In this document: positions 25,118 through 33,697 of the stretch, in pieces
Position numbering within the stretch: the first letter of the stretch is position 1
Layout of the letters: each line of letters starts with the position of its first letter
Assembly (NCBI GenBank): GCA_036502025.1
Contig: DASXZJ010000141.1
Location: 1-64,000 of the forward strand
Source: Bog-473 sp036502025
GTDB taxonomy: Bacteria; Actinomycetota; Acidimicrobiia; Acidimicrobiales; RAAP-2
Direction: 5' to 3'
DNA length: 64,000 nucleotides
The notes under the pieces: generated by a model
Databases searched by the model: none
What the model was told of the DNA's origin: nothing
Seen by the model: the letters and a program-made list of their open reading frames with translations, nothing else
Made by a program: the position numbers and the translations under genes

Positions 25118-25915
25118 ATGGTCCCGGTGGAAGAGCAGATCGAGCGCTACTACGACACCGTGCCCCGCTCCTTCGCCCGACCCCAGGAGATCGGTCCGTT
25201 CACCCTGTTCGTGGCGGCCCGGGGCTTCCCCTACTACGCCCGGCCCACGCTGGGCGGGCCGGCGACCTTCACCGCGGCCGACCTCGCCGCCGTCCTCGAG
25301 CGCCAGGACGAGCTCGGGCTCCCCCGGTCCTTCGAGTGGGTGCACGAGACGACCCCCGGGCTGGCCGGCGCGGCCCGGGCCGCCGGCCTGGTGGTGCACG
25401 AGCACCCCCTCATGGTGCTCGGGACGCCGGCCTGGCCCGAGTGGCCCCGGGGCATTCAGGTGCGGATGGTGCGCCGGGGGGACCGCGCCCTCCCGGCGCT
25501 GCGGGCCGCGGTGCAGACCGGGTTCTCCTCGCCCGGCACCGCCGTCTCAGCGATCGGCGTCACCGAGCGGGAGGCGGCGATCGACCGGCGGGACCCGCTG
25601 ATCGCCTTCACCCGGTCGAGAATCCGCCGGCACCTGCTCGCCATGGTGGTGGCCGAGGACGGCACGGGCCCCGTGGGTGGGGGCAGCCACGCGCCGCGCC
25701 ACGGGGTGACCGAGCTGACCGGGATCGCCACCCTGCCGGCCTACCGGCGCCGGGGCATCGGCGCCATGGTGACCGCCCACCTGGTGGCCGACGCGTTGGA
25801 GGGCGGCGTCGAGCTCTGCTTCCTCTCGGCGGACACCGACGAGGTGGCCCGCATCTACGAGAAGGTGGGCTTCGCACAAATGGGCACGGCCTGCGTGGCC
25901 GAGCCGCCCCGGTAA
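25118..25915 (+). CDS. GNAT-family N-acetyltransferase
   Basis: A 265-residue protein with a diverged N-terminal half (about 1-120) and a C-terminal GNAT domain. Acetyl-CoA-binding motif A reads GIATLPAYRRRGIGAMVTAHL (about residues 203-223), followed by CFLSADTDEVARIYEKVGFAQMGTACV, the usual beta-bulge and terminal strand. The acceptor is unknown. The ATG overlaps the alternative coaA ATG on the other strand, so either coaA starts later or this gene has an internal start. Cytoplasmic. Confidence 0.8.
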   Translation: MVPVEEQIERYYDTVPRSFARPQEIGPFTLFVAARGFPYYARPTLGGPATFTAADLAAVLERQDELGLPRSFEWVHETTPGLAGAARAAGLVVHEHPLMVLGTPAWPEWPRGIQVRMVRRGDRALPALRAAVQTGFSSPGTAVSAIGVTEREAAIDRRDPLIAFTRSRIRRHLLAMVVAEDGTGPVGGGSHAPRHGVTELTGIATLPAYRRRGIGAMVTAHLVADALEGGVELCFLSADTDEVARIYEKVGFAQMGTACVAEPPR

Positions 25916-25932
25916 CTGCCCGACGGCGCCGG

Positions 25933-25938
25933 TACAGT
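25933..25938 (+). promoter_or_regulatory. -10 box of the acyl-CoA synthetase gene
   Basis: TACAGT lies six bases (TCCGGC) before the GTG at 25945, with no Shine-Dalgarno sequence. It matches the leaderless pattern in this window. Confidence 0.55.
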
Positions 25939-25944
25939 TCCGGC

Positions 25945-27642
25945 GTGACCCCCACCGAGACGTCCAACCAAGAGACCGCGGCCCAGTTCAACCTGGCCCG
26001 GGCGTTCGACACCCTGGTCGAGACGCTGGCCGACCGCGAGTGCATCGTCTGGAGGGACCGGCGGCTGACCTATGCCCAGGTGGCCGGGCGCGCCAACCGG
26101 CTGGCCTCCTACCTGCATGCCCAGGGGCTGGGCCCGCGCCGCGAGCGGGAGGGGCTGCCCGGCCACGAGTCGGGACAGGACCACGTGGCGCTGGCGCTGT
26201 ACAACGGCAACGAGTACCTCGAGGGGATGCTGGGGTCGTATCGAGCGCGGGTGGCCCCGTTCAACGTCAACTACCGCTACGTGGGCGAGGAGCTGCGCTA
26301 CCTGCTCAACGACGCCACCGCGCGGGCCATCGTCTACCACGCCTCGCTGGCCCCGATCCTGGGCGAAGTGCTGCCCACCCTCGACTCGCCCCCCGAGGTG
26401 CTGCTCCATGTCGACGACGAATCGGGCAACCCCCTCCTCCCCGGGGCGGTCCGGTACGAGGAGGCCCTGGCGGGAGCCTCACCGGCGGGACCACCAGTCG
26501 AGCCGTCCCCCGACGACCTCTACATCCTCTACACGGGGGGCACCACCGGCATGCCCAAGGGGGTGCTGTGGCGCCAGCACGACATCTTCATGGCGGCCAT
26601 GGGGGGCCGGAAGGTCGGTACCTGGGAGATCGTGACCAGCTACGAGAACCTGACCGAGCGGCTGGGCGACAGCTTCCCGCTCAAGCTGATGGTGCTCCCC
26701 CCCCTCATGCACGGTGCCGCCCAGTGGGCCTCCTTCATGTTGATGGCCCAGGGAGCCACGCTCGTCTTTCCCGACGACCCGCGCCGGGTCGACCCCGACG
26801 ACGTCTGGCGCACCGTCGAGCGCGAGAAGGTCAACTCCATGACCATCGTGGGCGACGCCGTGCTGCGCCCGCTGATCATGCAACTCGACCGGGCCGACTA
26901 CGACCTCTCCTCGTTCTTCGCCGTGGGCAACGGCGGGGCGGCCCTGACGCCCGCGGTGCGCGAGCTGGCGCTGGCCCGCCTGCCCAAGCTGATGATCTCG
27001 GACTCCGGCGGCTCCTCGGAGACCGGGGCCCAGATGTTCGTGGTGCGCAGCGATGAGAACAAGGCCGGCAACTTCCTCCCCGGCCCGGGGACCGTGGTGG
27101 TGGACGAGGCGTTCACCCGCGTGCTGGCGCCCGGGCACGAGGGCAACGGATGGCTGGCCCAGACCGGGTGGATCCCGCTGGGGTATCTCGGCGACGCCGA
27201 GAAGACGGCGCGCACGTTCCCGGTCATCGACGGGGTGCGCTACTCCATCCCGGGCGACCGGGCCCGCCATCTGGCCGGGGGGGAGATTGAGCTGCTCGGG
27301 CGCGACTCGGTCACCATCAACTCGGGCGGCGAGAAGATCTTCGTGGAAGAGGTGGAGCGGGCCATCGCCGGCCACCCCGCCGTGGCCGACGTGGTGGTGA
27401 CGGGCCGGCCCAGCGAGCGGTGGGGCCAGGAGGTGGTGGCCGTCGTCCAACTGGCGGAAGGCGCGACGGCGGACGGCGCTTCCATCGTCGATCACGCCTC
27501 GGCGCACATCGCCCGCTACAAGCTGCCCAAGGACGTGATCTTCGTCGAGTCGATCCAGCGGTCGCCCTCGGGCAAGGCGGACTACCGCTGGGCGGCCGAC
27601 CAGGCGGTGGCCGCGACGGCGGCCTCGGCGTCGGCGGACTGA
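25945..27642 (+). CDS. Acyl-CoA synthetase (FadD-like, ANL superfamily)
   Basis: A 565-residue adenylate-forming enzyme that activates a carboxylic acid to acyl-CoA via acyl-AMP. Motif YTGGTTGMPKGVLW (about 196-209) is the ATP loop. DSGGSSETGAQ and GYLGDAEKTARTF correspond to later core motifs, and SPSGKADYRW near residue 544 carries the catalytic Lys of the C-terminal lid. Length fits the FadD group. The GTG start is defined by the TACAGT box. It is preceded by a GNAT gene and followed by a decayed acetyltransferase. Substrate chain length cannot be told. Confidence 0.9.
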   Translation: MTPTETSNQETAAQFNLARAFDTLVETLADRECIVWRDRRLTYAQVAGRANRLASYLHAQGLGPRREREGLPGHESGQDHVALALYNGNEYLEGMLGSYRARVAPFNVNYRYVGEELRYLLNDATARAIVYHASLAPILGEVLPTLDSPPEVLLHVDDESGNPLLPGAVRYEEALAGASPAGPPVEPSPDDLYILYTGGTTGMPKGVLWRQHDIFMAAMGGRKVGTWEIVTSYENLTERLGDSFPLKLMVLPPLMHGAAQWASFMLMAQGATLVFPDDPRRVDPDDVWRTVEREKVNSMTIVGDAVLRPLIMQLDRADYDLSSFFAVGNGGAALTPAVRELALARLPKLMISDSGGSSETGAQMFVVRSDENKAGNFLPGPGTVVVDEAFTRVLAPGHEGNGWLAQTGWIPLGYLGDAEKTARTFPVIDGVRYSIPGDRARHLAGGEIELLGRDSVTINSGGEKIFVEEVERAIAGHPAVADVVVTGRPSERWGQEVVAVVQLAEGATADGASIVDHASAHIARYKLPKDVIFVESIQRSPSGKADYRWAADQAVAATAASASAD

Positions 27643-28110
27643 GGCACGATCACCACCCTCACGACCGGACGCCTGGTCCTGCGGCCGTTGGCCGAGGCCG
27701 ATCTGGCGCCGTTCGCCGCGCTCAACTCCCACCCCCAGGTCGTCGAGTGGCTCGGGTCCTCACCGACCCGGGCCGAGAGCGATGCCATGGCGGCGCGCTG
27801 GTCCGTCGAGCTCGAAGCGGAGGGGTGGGGCCTGTGGGCCCTCGAGGTGGTGGGCGGCGCACCCTTCGTGGGCGTGTGCGGGCTGCACCGGACCCGGCCA
27901 CCCGTCCCCGGCGCGCCGGCGGTCGAGGTGGGATGGCGGCTCGACCCCGCCCATTGGGGCAACGGCTACGCCACCGAGGCCGCCGCGGCAGCGCATCGGC
28001 TGCGACGCGACCCCGGGGACGACTTCGACCACCCGAGCTTGGCGGAGGGCAGCCCGCTGCGCGCCCACGTCCTCTATCGAGCCGGGGCCGGGTCGCCGAG
28101 GCCGGGGTAA
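27643..28110 (+). pseudogene. Decayed RimJ-type acetyltransferase with internal deletion
   Basis: The frame reads LTTGRLVLRPLAEADLAPF at the N-terminus and then VEVGWRLDPAHWGNGYATEA, both classic for this GNAT subgroup. From HRLRRDPGDDFDHPSL it jumps directly to the C-terminal HVLYR. Intact relatives have about 30 more residues between these parts, carrying the SFTxxxNxxSRxVMERLGM strand-helix unit. The frame opens straight after the FadD stop without a normal start codon, the nearest being a TTG at 27688. Deletion plus missing start indicate a non-functional relic. The reading frame itself is still open. Confidence 0.6.
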
Positions 28111-28154
28111 GCCCTTCCTGCTCCGAGGCGCGCCTCGGTGCGACACCCGCCGCG

Positions 28155-28160
28155 TACTGT
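28155..28160 (+). promoter_or_regulatory. -10 box of the 3-methyladenine glycosylase gene
   Basis: TACTGT lies exactly six bases (CGGGGT) before the GTG at 28167, without a Shine-Dalgarno sequence. Confidence 0.55.
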
Positions 28161-28166
28161 CGGGGT

Positions 28167-28778
28167 GTGCCGCCATCACCCGCCATCGATCCTGACGCCT
28201 TCGTGCCCGACGACCGCCCACGCTGCGGTTGGGCGCAGGGCGCGTGGAGCGTCCCGTACCACGACCTCGAGTGGGGCGTGCCGGTGCACGACGACCGCAC
28301 CCACTTTGAGTTCATCGTGCTCGAGGGCGCCCAGGCCGGGTTGAGCTGGCTCACCATCCTCAAGAAGCGCGAGGGCTACCGTCGGAACTTCGCCGACTTC
28401 GACGCCGAGAAGGTGGCCCGCTTCACGCCCAAGCGGGTGGAGAAGATCCTGTTGGACCCCGGCATCATCCGCAACCGGGCCAAGGTGGAGGCCACCGTGC
28501 GCAACGCCCGCGCCTTCTTGGCCGTGCAGGAGGAGTTCGGGTCCTTCGACCAGTACATCTGGCGGTTCGTGGGCGGGCAGCCCAAGGTCAACAAATGGCG
28601 GCGCATCCAGCAGCTGCCGGCCACCACCCCGATCTCCGAAGCCGTGAGCGCCGACCTGCGCCAACGCGACTTCCGCTTCGTCGGGCCCACCGTCTGCTAC
28701 TCCCACCTGCAGGCGACCGGGCTGATCAACGACCACCTGGTCAGCTGTTTCCGCTACGCCGAACTCACAGCGCTTTGA
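28167..28778 (+). CDS. tag: DNA-3-methyladenine glycosylase I
   Basis: A 203-residue base-excision repair enzyme that removes 3-methyladenine from alkylated DNA. The zinc-binding set is present: Cys in RCGWAQ near residue 20, His in YHDLEWG, and His/Cys in NDHLVSCFRY near the C-terminus. The active-site segment FEFIVLEGAQAGLSWLTIL contains the base-recognition Glu. KVNKWR and FRFVGPTVCYSHLQATGLIND complete the family pattern. The GTG start is fixed by the TACTGT box six bases upstream. Its last 14 bases overlap the end of the convergent GNAT gene. Confidence 0.93.
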   Translation: MPPSPAIDPDAFVPDDRPRCGWAQGAWSVPYHDLEWGVPVHDDRTHFEFIVLEGAQAGLSWLTILKKREGYRRNFADFDAEKVARFTPKRVEKILLDPGIIRNRAKVEATVRNARAFLAVQEEFGSFDQYIWRFVGGQPKVNKWRRIQQLPATTPISEAVSADLRQRDFRFVGPTVCYSHLQATGLINDHLVSCFRYAELTAL

Positions 28779-29247
28779 CCATGACGACCCGGGTGCCGAA
28801 GCTCGCCATCACGGTCATTTCGGGTGGCAGCCCCCGGGCCGCGTACCAGTCGTCGGGTTCACCGAGGGCCGCGAAGCCCTCCGAGGCGTAGAACGGCCCA
28901 TTCCAGGGCACGTCGGCGTAGGTGACCAGGGTCATTTCCGCGTAGCCGGCTTGGCGGGCCCAGTCGCAGGCGGCCCGGACCAGCGCCCGACCGTGGCCGC
29001 GGCGAACGTACTTGGGGTGGACCGACAGTTGTTCGAGGTGGGCCCCACCGGCCACCTCCTCGAGGCGGGCGAAGCCGACCGGTGGATCGCCTACGACGAG
29101 GACCACCAGGCTGGCGGCGAGCTCGGCGGCGCTACCCGGGTGCGGGAACGGGCCGAGGCCCAGGGTGGAGAAGAGCGTGTCGGAGACCGCCTCGAGGGCG
29201 GGCAGGAGGACGAGCTGGTCTGGACGCGCCGGGCGTATTTCGGACAC
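28765..29247 (-). CDS. GNAT-family N-acetyltransferase
   Basis: A 160-residue single-domain acetyltransferase. Motif A is EQLSVHPKYVRRGHGRALVRAACDWA (about residues 72-97), and the terminal part PWNGPFYASEGFAAL is typical of GNATs acting on small amines or peptides. The GTG start has TACCGT six bases upstream on the minus strand (29259-29254), another leaderless-type start. It is convergent with the glycosylase gene with a 14-base overlap, and it lies just downstream of the beta-propeller lipoprotein gene, possibly in the same transcript. Confidence 0.82.
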   Translation of the reverse strand: MSEIRPARPDQLVLLPALEAVSDTLFSTLGLGPFPHPGSAAELAASLVVLVVGDPPVGFARLEEVAGGAHLEQLSVHPKYVRRGHGRALVRAACDWARQAGYAEMTLVTYADVPWNGPFYASEGFAALGEPDDWYAARGLPPEMTVMASFGTRVVMVKAL

Positions 29248-29259
29248 CGCTCGACGGTA

Positions 29260-30519
29260 CTAGGGAGCAAGTCCGATGGTCTGGCGGAACCAGGTGTTCC
29301 CGCCGTCGGTGGTCTCCCACAGGTCGCTGGGATCGCCGATCCAGCGCCCCACCGAGGCGGTCTCGAAGCCAAGGAAGGGCTGGGCCGGGTTGTCGGGGTC
29401 GATCGGCCCGGTCTCGGCCGCCACCTGCTGCCAGTGGGCGCCGCCGTCGTTGCTGGAGAACAGGGCGAATCGACCTGATTGGGGATTCATCCCTCCGACG
29501 GTGCCGACCAACAGGTCGGTGGCGCTGATCGCGGCAAGAGCGGCGGCGGTGTCCGGTCCCGGCAGAGCCGGTCGCGCCGTGAAGTCCCCCCCGCCGTCGG
29601 TCGAGAGGTCGACGTAGGAGGCCTGGCTCCCGACTCGATCCCGGCAGAGCACGGCGAGCACCGACGGCGACGCCGCTGCTATGGCGGCCGCGTCGTACTC
29701 GTCGCCTCCCACGTCCCCGCATGGATCAGCGCGAGCAGACCAGCTGGCCCCGCCGTCATGGCTGAGCATCAACTTGGCGTGCTCGTCGTCGGCCCCGCCG
29801 GCGGGGTTCTCGAAAGCGACCACGTAGGCGTCATCGACGCCCCGGCGAACCAGCTGCACCGCGTCGCCTTGGAACGGCCGGCTGAGCACGTTCCAGTTCG
29901 TCCCACCGGCGGGTGCCTCCTCGACGGTGAGGTCGCAGGGGCCGGGGCAACCCGACTGGGTGTACGCGATGCGCATCACGGTGGAGCCGGCCGGCTCCAG
30001 CGCGGCGACGGAGGGCCCGTTCTCCTCGGTCCAGGTCTCCCCGCCGTCGGAGGTGACGAAGAGCGAGGGGTCGTACGCGTAGCCGTCGAGGTCATTGGCG
30101 AAGCGGATCCGCGTCACCGCGGGGCCTCCTCCGTCGCCACAATCGGCGCGGCACGGCCCGCTGGCGGCGTCGATCCACCCCACCGGGCCCCACGTCGCGC
30201 CACCGTCAGTCGTCTCCATCACTTCGGAGCAGGCCGAGCCACAGCGCGCCGTGTGCACCAGTGCCCAGCCTCGCGTCGCGCTGACCCAGGTGAGATCCTC
30301 GATCTCGGGGCGAGACGACGCTGGCACCGTCGTGGTCGTCGGGTAGGGCGTCGTGCGGGGCATGGCCGAGACCTGCGGCGTCCTGGCCGAGGTGGCCGGT
30401 GGCGCGCCGTGCGGGCGAGGCGAGCTCGCCGAAGAGCAGGCGGACAGCAGGAGCGGCACCAGTATGCACGCGGCCAGTCGGCTCCTGGCCGCGACACCCC
30501 GGACCGACCCGTGCCTCAC
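29260..30519 (-). CDS. Exported Asp-box beta-propeller lipoprotein
   Basis: A 419-residue probable lipoprotein. The signal peptide ends in LLLSACSS with Cys28 as the lipidation site, followed by a Ser/Pro/Thr-rich linker to about residue 70. Six Asp-box (BNR) motifs of the form S/T-x-D-G-G-x-x-W occur, for example TTDGGATW, TSDGGETW, SHDGGASW, SNDGGAHW and TTDGGNTW. This predicts a sialidase/YCF48-like beta propeller. Several Cys pairs may form disulfides. There is no catalytic Arg triad, so it is probably a binding or scaffold protein. It is the last of four same-strand genes led by an ECF sigma factor. Confidence 0.78.
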   Translation of the reverse strand: MRHGSVRGVAARSRLAACILVPLLLSACSSASSPRPHGAPPATSARTPQVSAMPRTTPYPTTTTVPASSRPEIEDLTWVSATRGWALVHTARCGSACSEVMETTDGGATWGPVGWIDAASGPCRADCGDGGGPAVTRIRFANDLDGYAYDPSLFVTSDGGETWTEENGPSVAALEPAGSTVMRIAYTQSGCPGPCDLTVEEAPAGGTNWNVLSRPFQGDAVQLVRRGVDDAYVVAFENPAGGADDEHAKLMLSHDGGASWSARADPCGDVGGDEYDAAAIAAASPSVLAVLCRDRVGSQASYVDLSTDGGGDFTARPALPGPDTAAALAAISATDLLVGTVGGMNPQSGRFALFSSNDGGAHWQQVAAETGPIDPDNPAQPFLGFETASVGRWIGDPSDLWETTDGGNTWFRQTIGLAP

Positions 30520-30557
30520 ATAGGGTTCACGCTCTCGGGGTGCGGTTGGTTGTCATG

Positions 30558-31697
30558 TCACGAGAAGCACGCGCCAGGAGGTTGGATGACCGAGATGCCG
30601 TGGACGCCACCGAGGACGAGGCGCCGACCGACGGCCACGAGCGATCCATTCCCGGCGGTGCGCTGGTCGGTCAGCTCGTAGCCCCGGACGGCTTCGGTGC
30701 TCGGATCGGCACAGGCCAGGTAGGCGAAGGCGGACAGCCACAGGACGTGGTGGCTCACGATGCCCTGGACGCCCCCGATGGACTCGTATGGTCCGTCCCC
30801 CAAGCCCGTGGCCTGGGCCAGCGCGCCGTCGGCCGGGAGCGGCGATGGCGGCACGGGGACCAGGGCGAGCGTGCCCCGGCGCAGCTGGTAGCTGGCCCCG
30901 GCATTGCCGCTGCGGGCCGAGACCCACACACCGAGTGGTGCCGCCGAGACACTGCCGCCCCCGACCGCCTCTCCCGACGACGAGGCCAGCACGGTGCCAC
31001 TCACCGCATCGAGCTGCTGGACCACCAGAGAGGGTTGGTAGTCCGCCGAGAGCAACCCCTCGCCCGAGGCGTAGAGGATGGACCCGGCGGGATTCTCGCT
31101 GAGGCTCTCGATGTCGAAGAAGAGCGTGGTGGTGGAAAGGACGCGCCCGCTGGTCGGATCCAGACGGTAGAGGTGGGGCCCGACCGAGGCCCAGCACGGT
31201 CCACCGGGGACACTGGTCAGGCTCGAGAATTCCCCGGTGCTCGGCACGTCGTCGGCCAGCAGGGTCTCCCCGATCGGCCGCAGGGTGGAGGCGCCGAAGC
31301 GCTCGATCCGGACCGACCCCTCCGTGCCGCGGCCCGGGGCGGCGGGAAAGGTGGTCGTGCTCACCCAGAGCGATCGCCCAACCACGGCCAGGCTCCCGGC
31401 TCCGCCGATCGGCCGCGACGAGCGGGTCCCCAGGTCCGAGAGTTCGATGCGGCTGATGGTGCCGGGCGGGTTGCTCGAGGGCGGTCCACCATCGAGCGGC
31501 CGGGTCAGGGCATAGACCGAGGTCGCCTCAGCGGCGACCGAGGCAACCGCCCCGCCGGGGAGGGTGATGACGCGGCTCGGCCACCGCGCCGGCGCGGTCG
31601 CGGTGCCGCCCGCGGGGAGGGGGTCCAGCGGGGCCGCGCCGGCGATGACCAGGAGCGAACAGACGGCGCCGAACCAGCCGGTGACGCGGCGACTCAC
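30558..31697 (-). CDS. Secreted beta-propeller-like protein, unknown
   Basis: A 379-residue exported protein. A signal peptide occupies residues 1-22, with likely cleavage near AGAAP. The rest is rich in repeated short strands with turns (RVITLPGGAVASVAAEATSV, GGAGSLAVVGRSLWVSTT, GPHLYRLDPTSGRVLSTTTL), which looks like an NHL/PQQ-type propeller, but no Asp boxes are present. Its ATG overlaps the stop of the upstream membrane-anchored Asp-box gene (ATGA). Function unknown. Context suggests an envelope role under ECF-sigma control. Confidence 0.65.
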   Translation of the reverse strand: MSRRVTGWFGAVCSLLVIAGAAPLDPLPAGGTATAPARWPSRVITLPGGAVASVAAEATSVYALTRPLDGGPPSSNPPGTISRIELSDLGTRSSRPIGGAGSLAVVGRSLWVSTTTFPAAPGRGTEGSVRIERFGASTLRPIGETLLADDVPSTGEFSSLTSVPGGPCWASVGPHLYRLDPTSGRVLSTTTLFFDIESLSENPAGSILYASGEGLLSADYQPSLVVQQLDAVSGTVLASSSGEAVGGGSVSAAPLGVWVSARSGNAGASYQLRRGTLALVPVPPSPLPADGALAQATGLGDGPYESIGGVQGIVSHHVLWLSAFAYLACADPSTEAVRGYELTDQRTAGNGSLVAVGRRLVLGGVHGISVIQPPGACFS

Positions 31698-33061
31698 ACG
31701 CCGAGCGGGGTCCAGTGCACACCGTCACTGGTGTGCCAGAGCCCGACGCCGTACTCACAGACCCATCCCCTGGTGGCGCTGATGAAGGTGACGTTGCCGG
31801 GACCCCCGCTGCCGAACCCCGCCGTGTCGAGACCCGGTACGGCGGCCCAGGCGCGGCCGTCCGACACCGTCTTGTACATGTCGGAGCGGAACGGGTAGAG
31901 CCAGGCCGTGGTGGCGCTGGCCACGGCGAGGTTCTTGTGGCCGATCGAGTACGGCGAGATGTACCCGCCGAGCGAGAGGGTGTTGGGGCGGGAGGGTGTT
32001 GGGGGCGGAGTGCCGAGGCCGGTCGCCGACGCGGTCAGCGTCCAGGTCAGGCCGCCGTCCTCGGATCGGTAGAGCTCCTTGGACTGCTCGCCCCCGGTGG
32101 CCTGGCTGCCACAGAGGAGCCAGAGATCGTCGGTGCTCGAGGCGGCCACCTCGGCCCCCAGGGCGAACGCCCCCGAGCACGGCACCGGCCGGGTGGTCCA
32201 GCTCGACCCCGAGTTGTCGGTGAAAACGAGCGCGATGACCGGGGCCGCTCCCGACAGTCCGGTCGAGTCGCCGACGGTCAGGACGTAGGCGCGCCGGGTG
32301 GTGATGCGCGCCAATTCGACCCGCTCGCCGAGGAGCGCCGAGCCGGACACGTCCGTGAGGCCCGAGAGCCTGGTCGCGTGCCATGACGCTCCCCCGTCGA
32401 GGGACTCTTCCATGACCAGCGGGCAGGAGGCCGGCGGCGGCCCGCCGTCGGGCGCCACGTCGCAGGTCCCCGTCAGGGCCCAGACGTTCGACTCGATGGC
32501 ACTCACGTCATAGATCACCGGGCCGATGGGGGCCTGGTCCCACGACGCCCCGTCGTCGTGGGAGATCCACACCGGGTCGGCGCCGTCGGCGTTGGGCGTG
32601 CCACCCCAGAGGTACCCGGTGGCACCCACGAACTCCAGCTCGCCGGGGTAGCCGTCGCCCTCCCCGTCGCGCAGCGGGAGCTTGCCGTCCCGTACCGTCC
32701 AGGTGGCGCCGCCATCGGATGACGCGGCCAGCACCACCTGGTCCTGGTGGGCGGCGAGGGCAAAGCCGAATTGCTCGTCGACGAAGGTGACGTTCACCAG
32801 GGCGGTCGTCGGCACCGGGGTGCCGACGGGCAACGGACCCTTGACCGAGTTGAACTGGTAGGCCGTCTCGGTCGACGCCAGCCGGGCCGTCGACGGCCCG
32901 CGGATGAGGAGGCCGGTCGAGACGGCGGCGAGCACCAGGACCACGGCACCCAGGACCCCGACCCGTCGGCGCCGCCTGATGAGGTTGGCTCGCCGGAGCA
33001 CCGCCTCCCGCGCGGCGTCCGCGGGAGCAGCCGGCGATCGATCGTCAAGATGCTCGAACAT
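31694..33061 (-). CDS. Membrane-anchored Asp-box propeller; candidate anti-sigma
   Basis: A 455-residue type II-like membrane protein. Residues 1-33 are cytoplasmic and Arg-rich, a single helix spans about 34-53, and the rest is external with about six Asp-box motifs (SSDGGATW, SLDGGASW, SEDGGLTW, TSDGVHW and two diverged). The gene starts inside the end of the ECF sigma gene (17-base overlap), the usual place for an anti-sigma factor. It lacks the HxxxCxxC zinc signature. It may therefore be a non-canonical sigma partner whose sensor is a beta propeller. That role is inference. Confidence 0.7.
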   Translation of the reverse strand: MFEHLDDRSPAAPADAAREAVLRRANLIRRRRRVGVLGAVVLVLAAVSTGLLIRGPSTARLASTETAYQFNSVKGPLPVGTPVPTTALVNVTFVDEQFGFALAAHQDQVVLAASSDGGATWTVRDGKLPLRDGEGDGYPGELEFVGATGYLWGGTPNADGADPVWISHDDGASWDQAPIGPVIYDVSAIESNVWALTGTCDVAPDGGPPPASCPLVMEESLDGGASWHATRLSGLTDVSGSALLGERVELARITTRRAYVLTVGDSTGLSGAAPVIALVFTDNSGSSWTTRPVPCSGAFALGAEVAASSTDDLWLLCGSQATGGEQSKELYRSEDGGLTWTLTASATGLGTPPPTPSRPNTLSLGGYISPYSIGHKNLAVASATTAWLYPFRSDMYKTVSDGRAWAAVPGLDTAGFGSGGPGNVTFISATRGWVCEYGVGLWHTSDGVHWTPLGV

Positions 33062-33548
33062 CGTCCCCGTCTCCGGGCGTCGCCTCGGTCAGGTGACGGC
33101 GCAACGAGGCCAGGCCGCGCGCACCGTGGCTCTTGACCGAGCCCACCGAACATCCCATCTCGAGGGCCACCTGGACCTCGCTGAGATCGCCCAGGTAGCG
33201 CAGCACCACCGCTTCTCGCTGCCGGCGGGGCAGGCGCCGCAGCGCGGCCACCAGATCGCCGCGCTCGCCCAGGTGGGGGTCCACCATGCCGACGGGACCG
33301 GTCATCGGCGGCTGGGGCCGGCGGCGCTTGCGGAACCGGTCGATGGCAAGGTTCGAGGCCACCCGGGTCACCCACCCCTCGGGACGGTCCTCCAGGCGGG
33401 ACCAGCGGACCATGGCCCGCGCCAGCGCCTCCTGGGCCACGTCCTCGGCGTCGCCCTGATCACCGAGCAGGCGAAAGGCCACCCGGTACGCCAGGCGGTA
33501 CAGACCGTCGAAGGCCGCTTCGAAGGTGCCCGGGGGTGCCGAGGGCAT
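33045..33548 (-). CDS. ECF RNA polymerase sigma factor (SigE-like)
   Basis: A 167-residue group IV sigma factor. Region 2 contains LLGDQGDAEDVAQEALARAMVRW and PEGWVTRVASNLAIDRFRKRRR. Region 4 contains LPRRQREAVVLRYLGDLSEVQVALEMGCSVGSVKSHGARGLASLR. It belongs to the short SigE/SigM-like group common in actinobacteria. I use the ATG at 33548 (MPSAPPGTF). Starts at 33602 or 33635 would add a non-conserved tail. It is the first gene of a four-gene operon encoding three exported propeller proteins, which are likely its regulon and possibly its sensor. Confidence 0.88.
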   Translation of the reverse strand: MPSAPPGTFEAAFDGLYRLAYRVAFRLLGDQGDAEDVAQEALARAMVRWSRLEDRPEGWVTRVASNLAIDRFRKRRRPQPPMTGPVGMVDPHLGERGDLVAALRRLPRRQREAVVLRYLGDLSEVQVALEMGCSVGSVKSHGARGLASLRRHLTEATPGDGDDVRAS

Positions 33549-33697
33549 CAGATCCCGATTCTCGAGAGTGTCTCGCCCATGTGAACCCCGATACCCCCGC
33601 ATCAGATCGGTTTCGATCTCGCAGGACGCAATCATCTATCAGTTTCACGCCGCACCACGCCGGGAGGTTGTCCGCCGGGCCGTTAGCGTGACCGGCT

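Noticed and set aside
24187..25944. Long N-terminal extension of the acyl-CoA synthetase (total 1151 codons)
   Set aside because: The extra part is the antisense of coaA plus a shadow of the GNAT gene. The real start is the GTG at 25945 with its TACAGT box.
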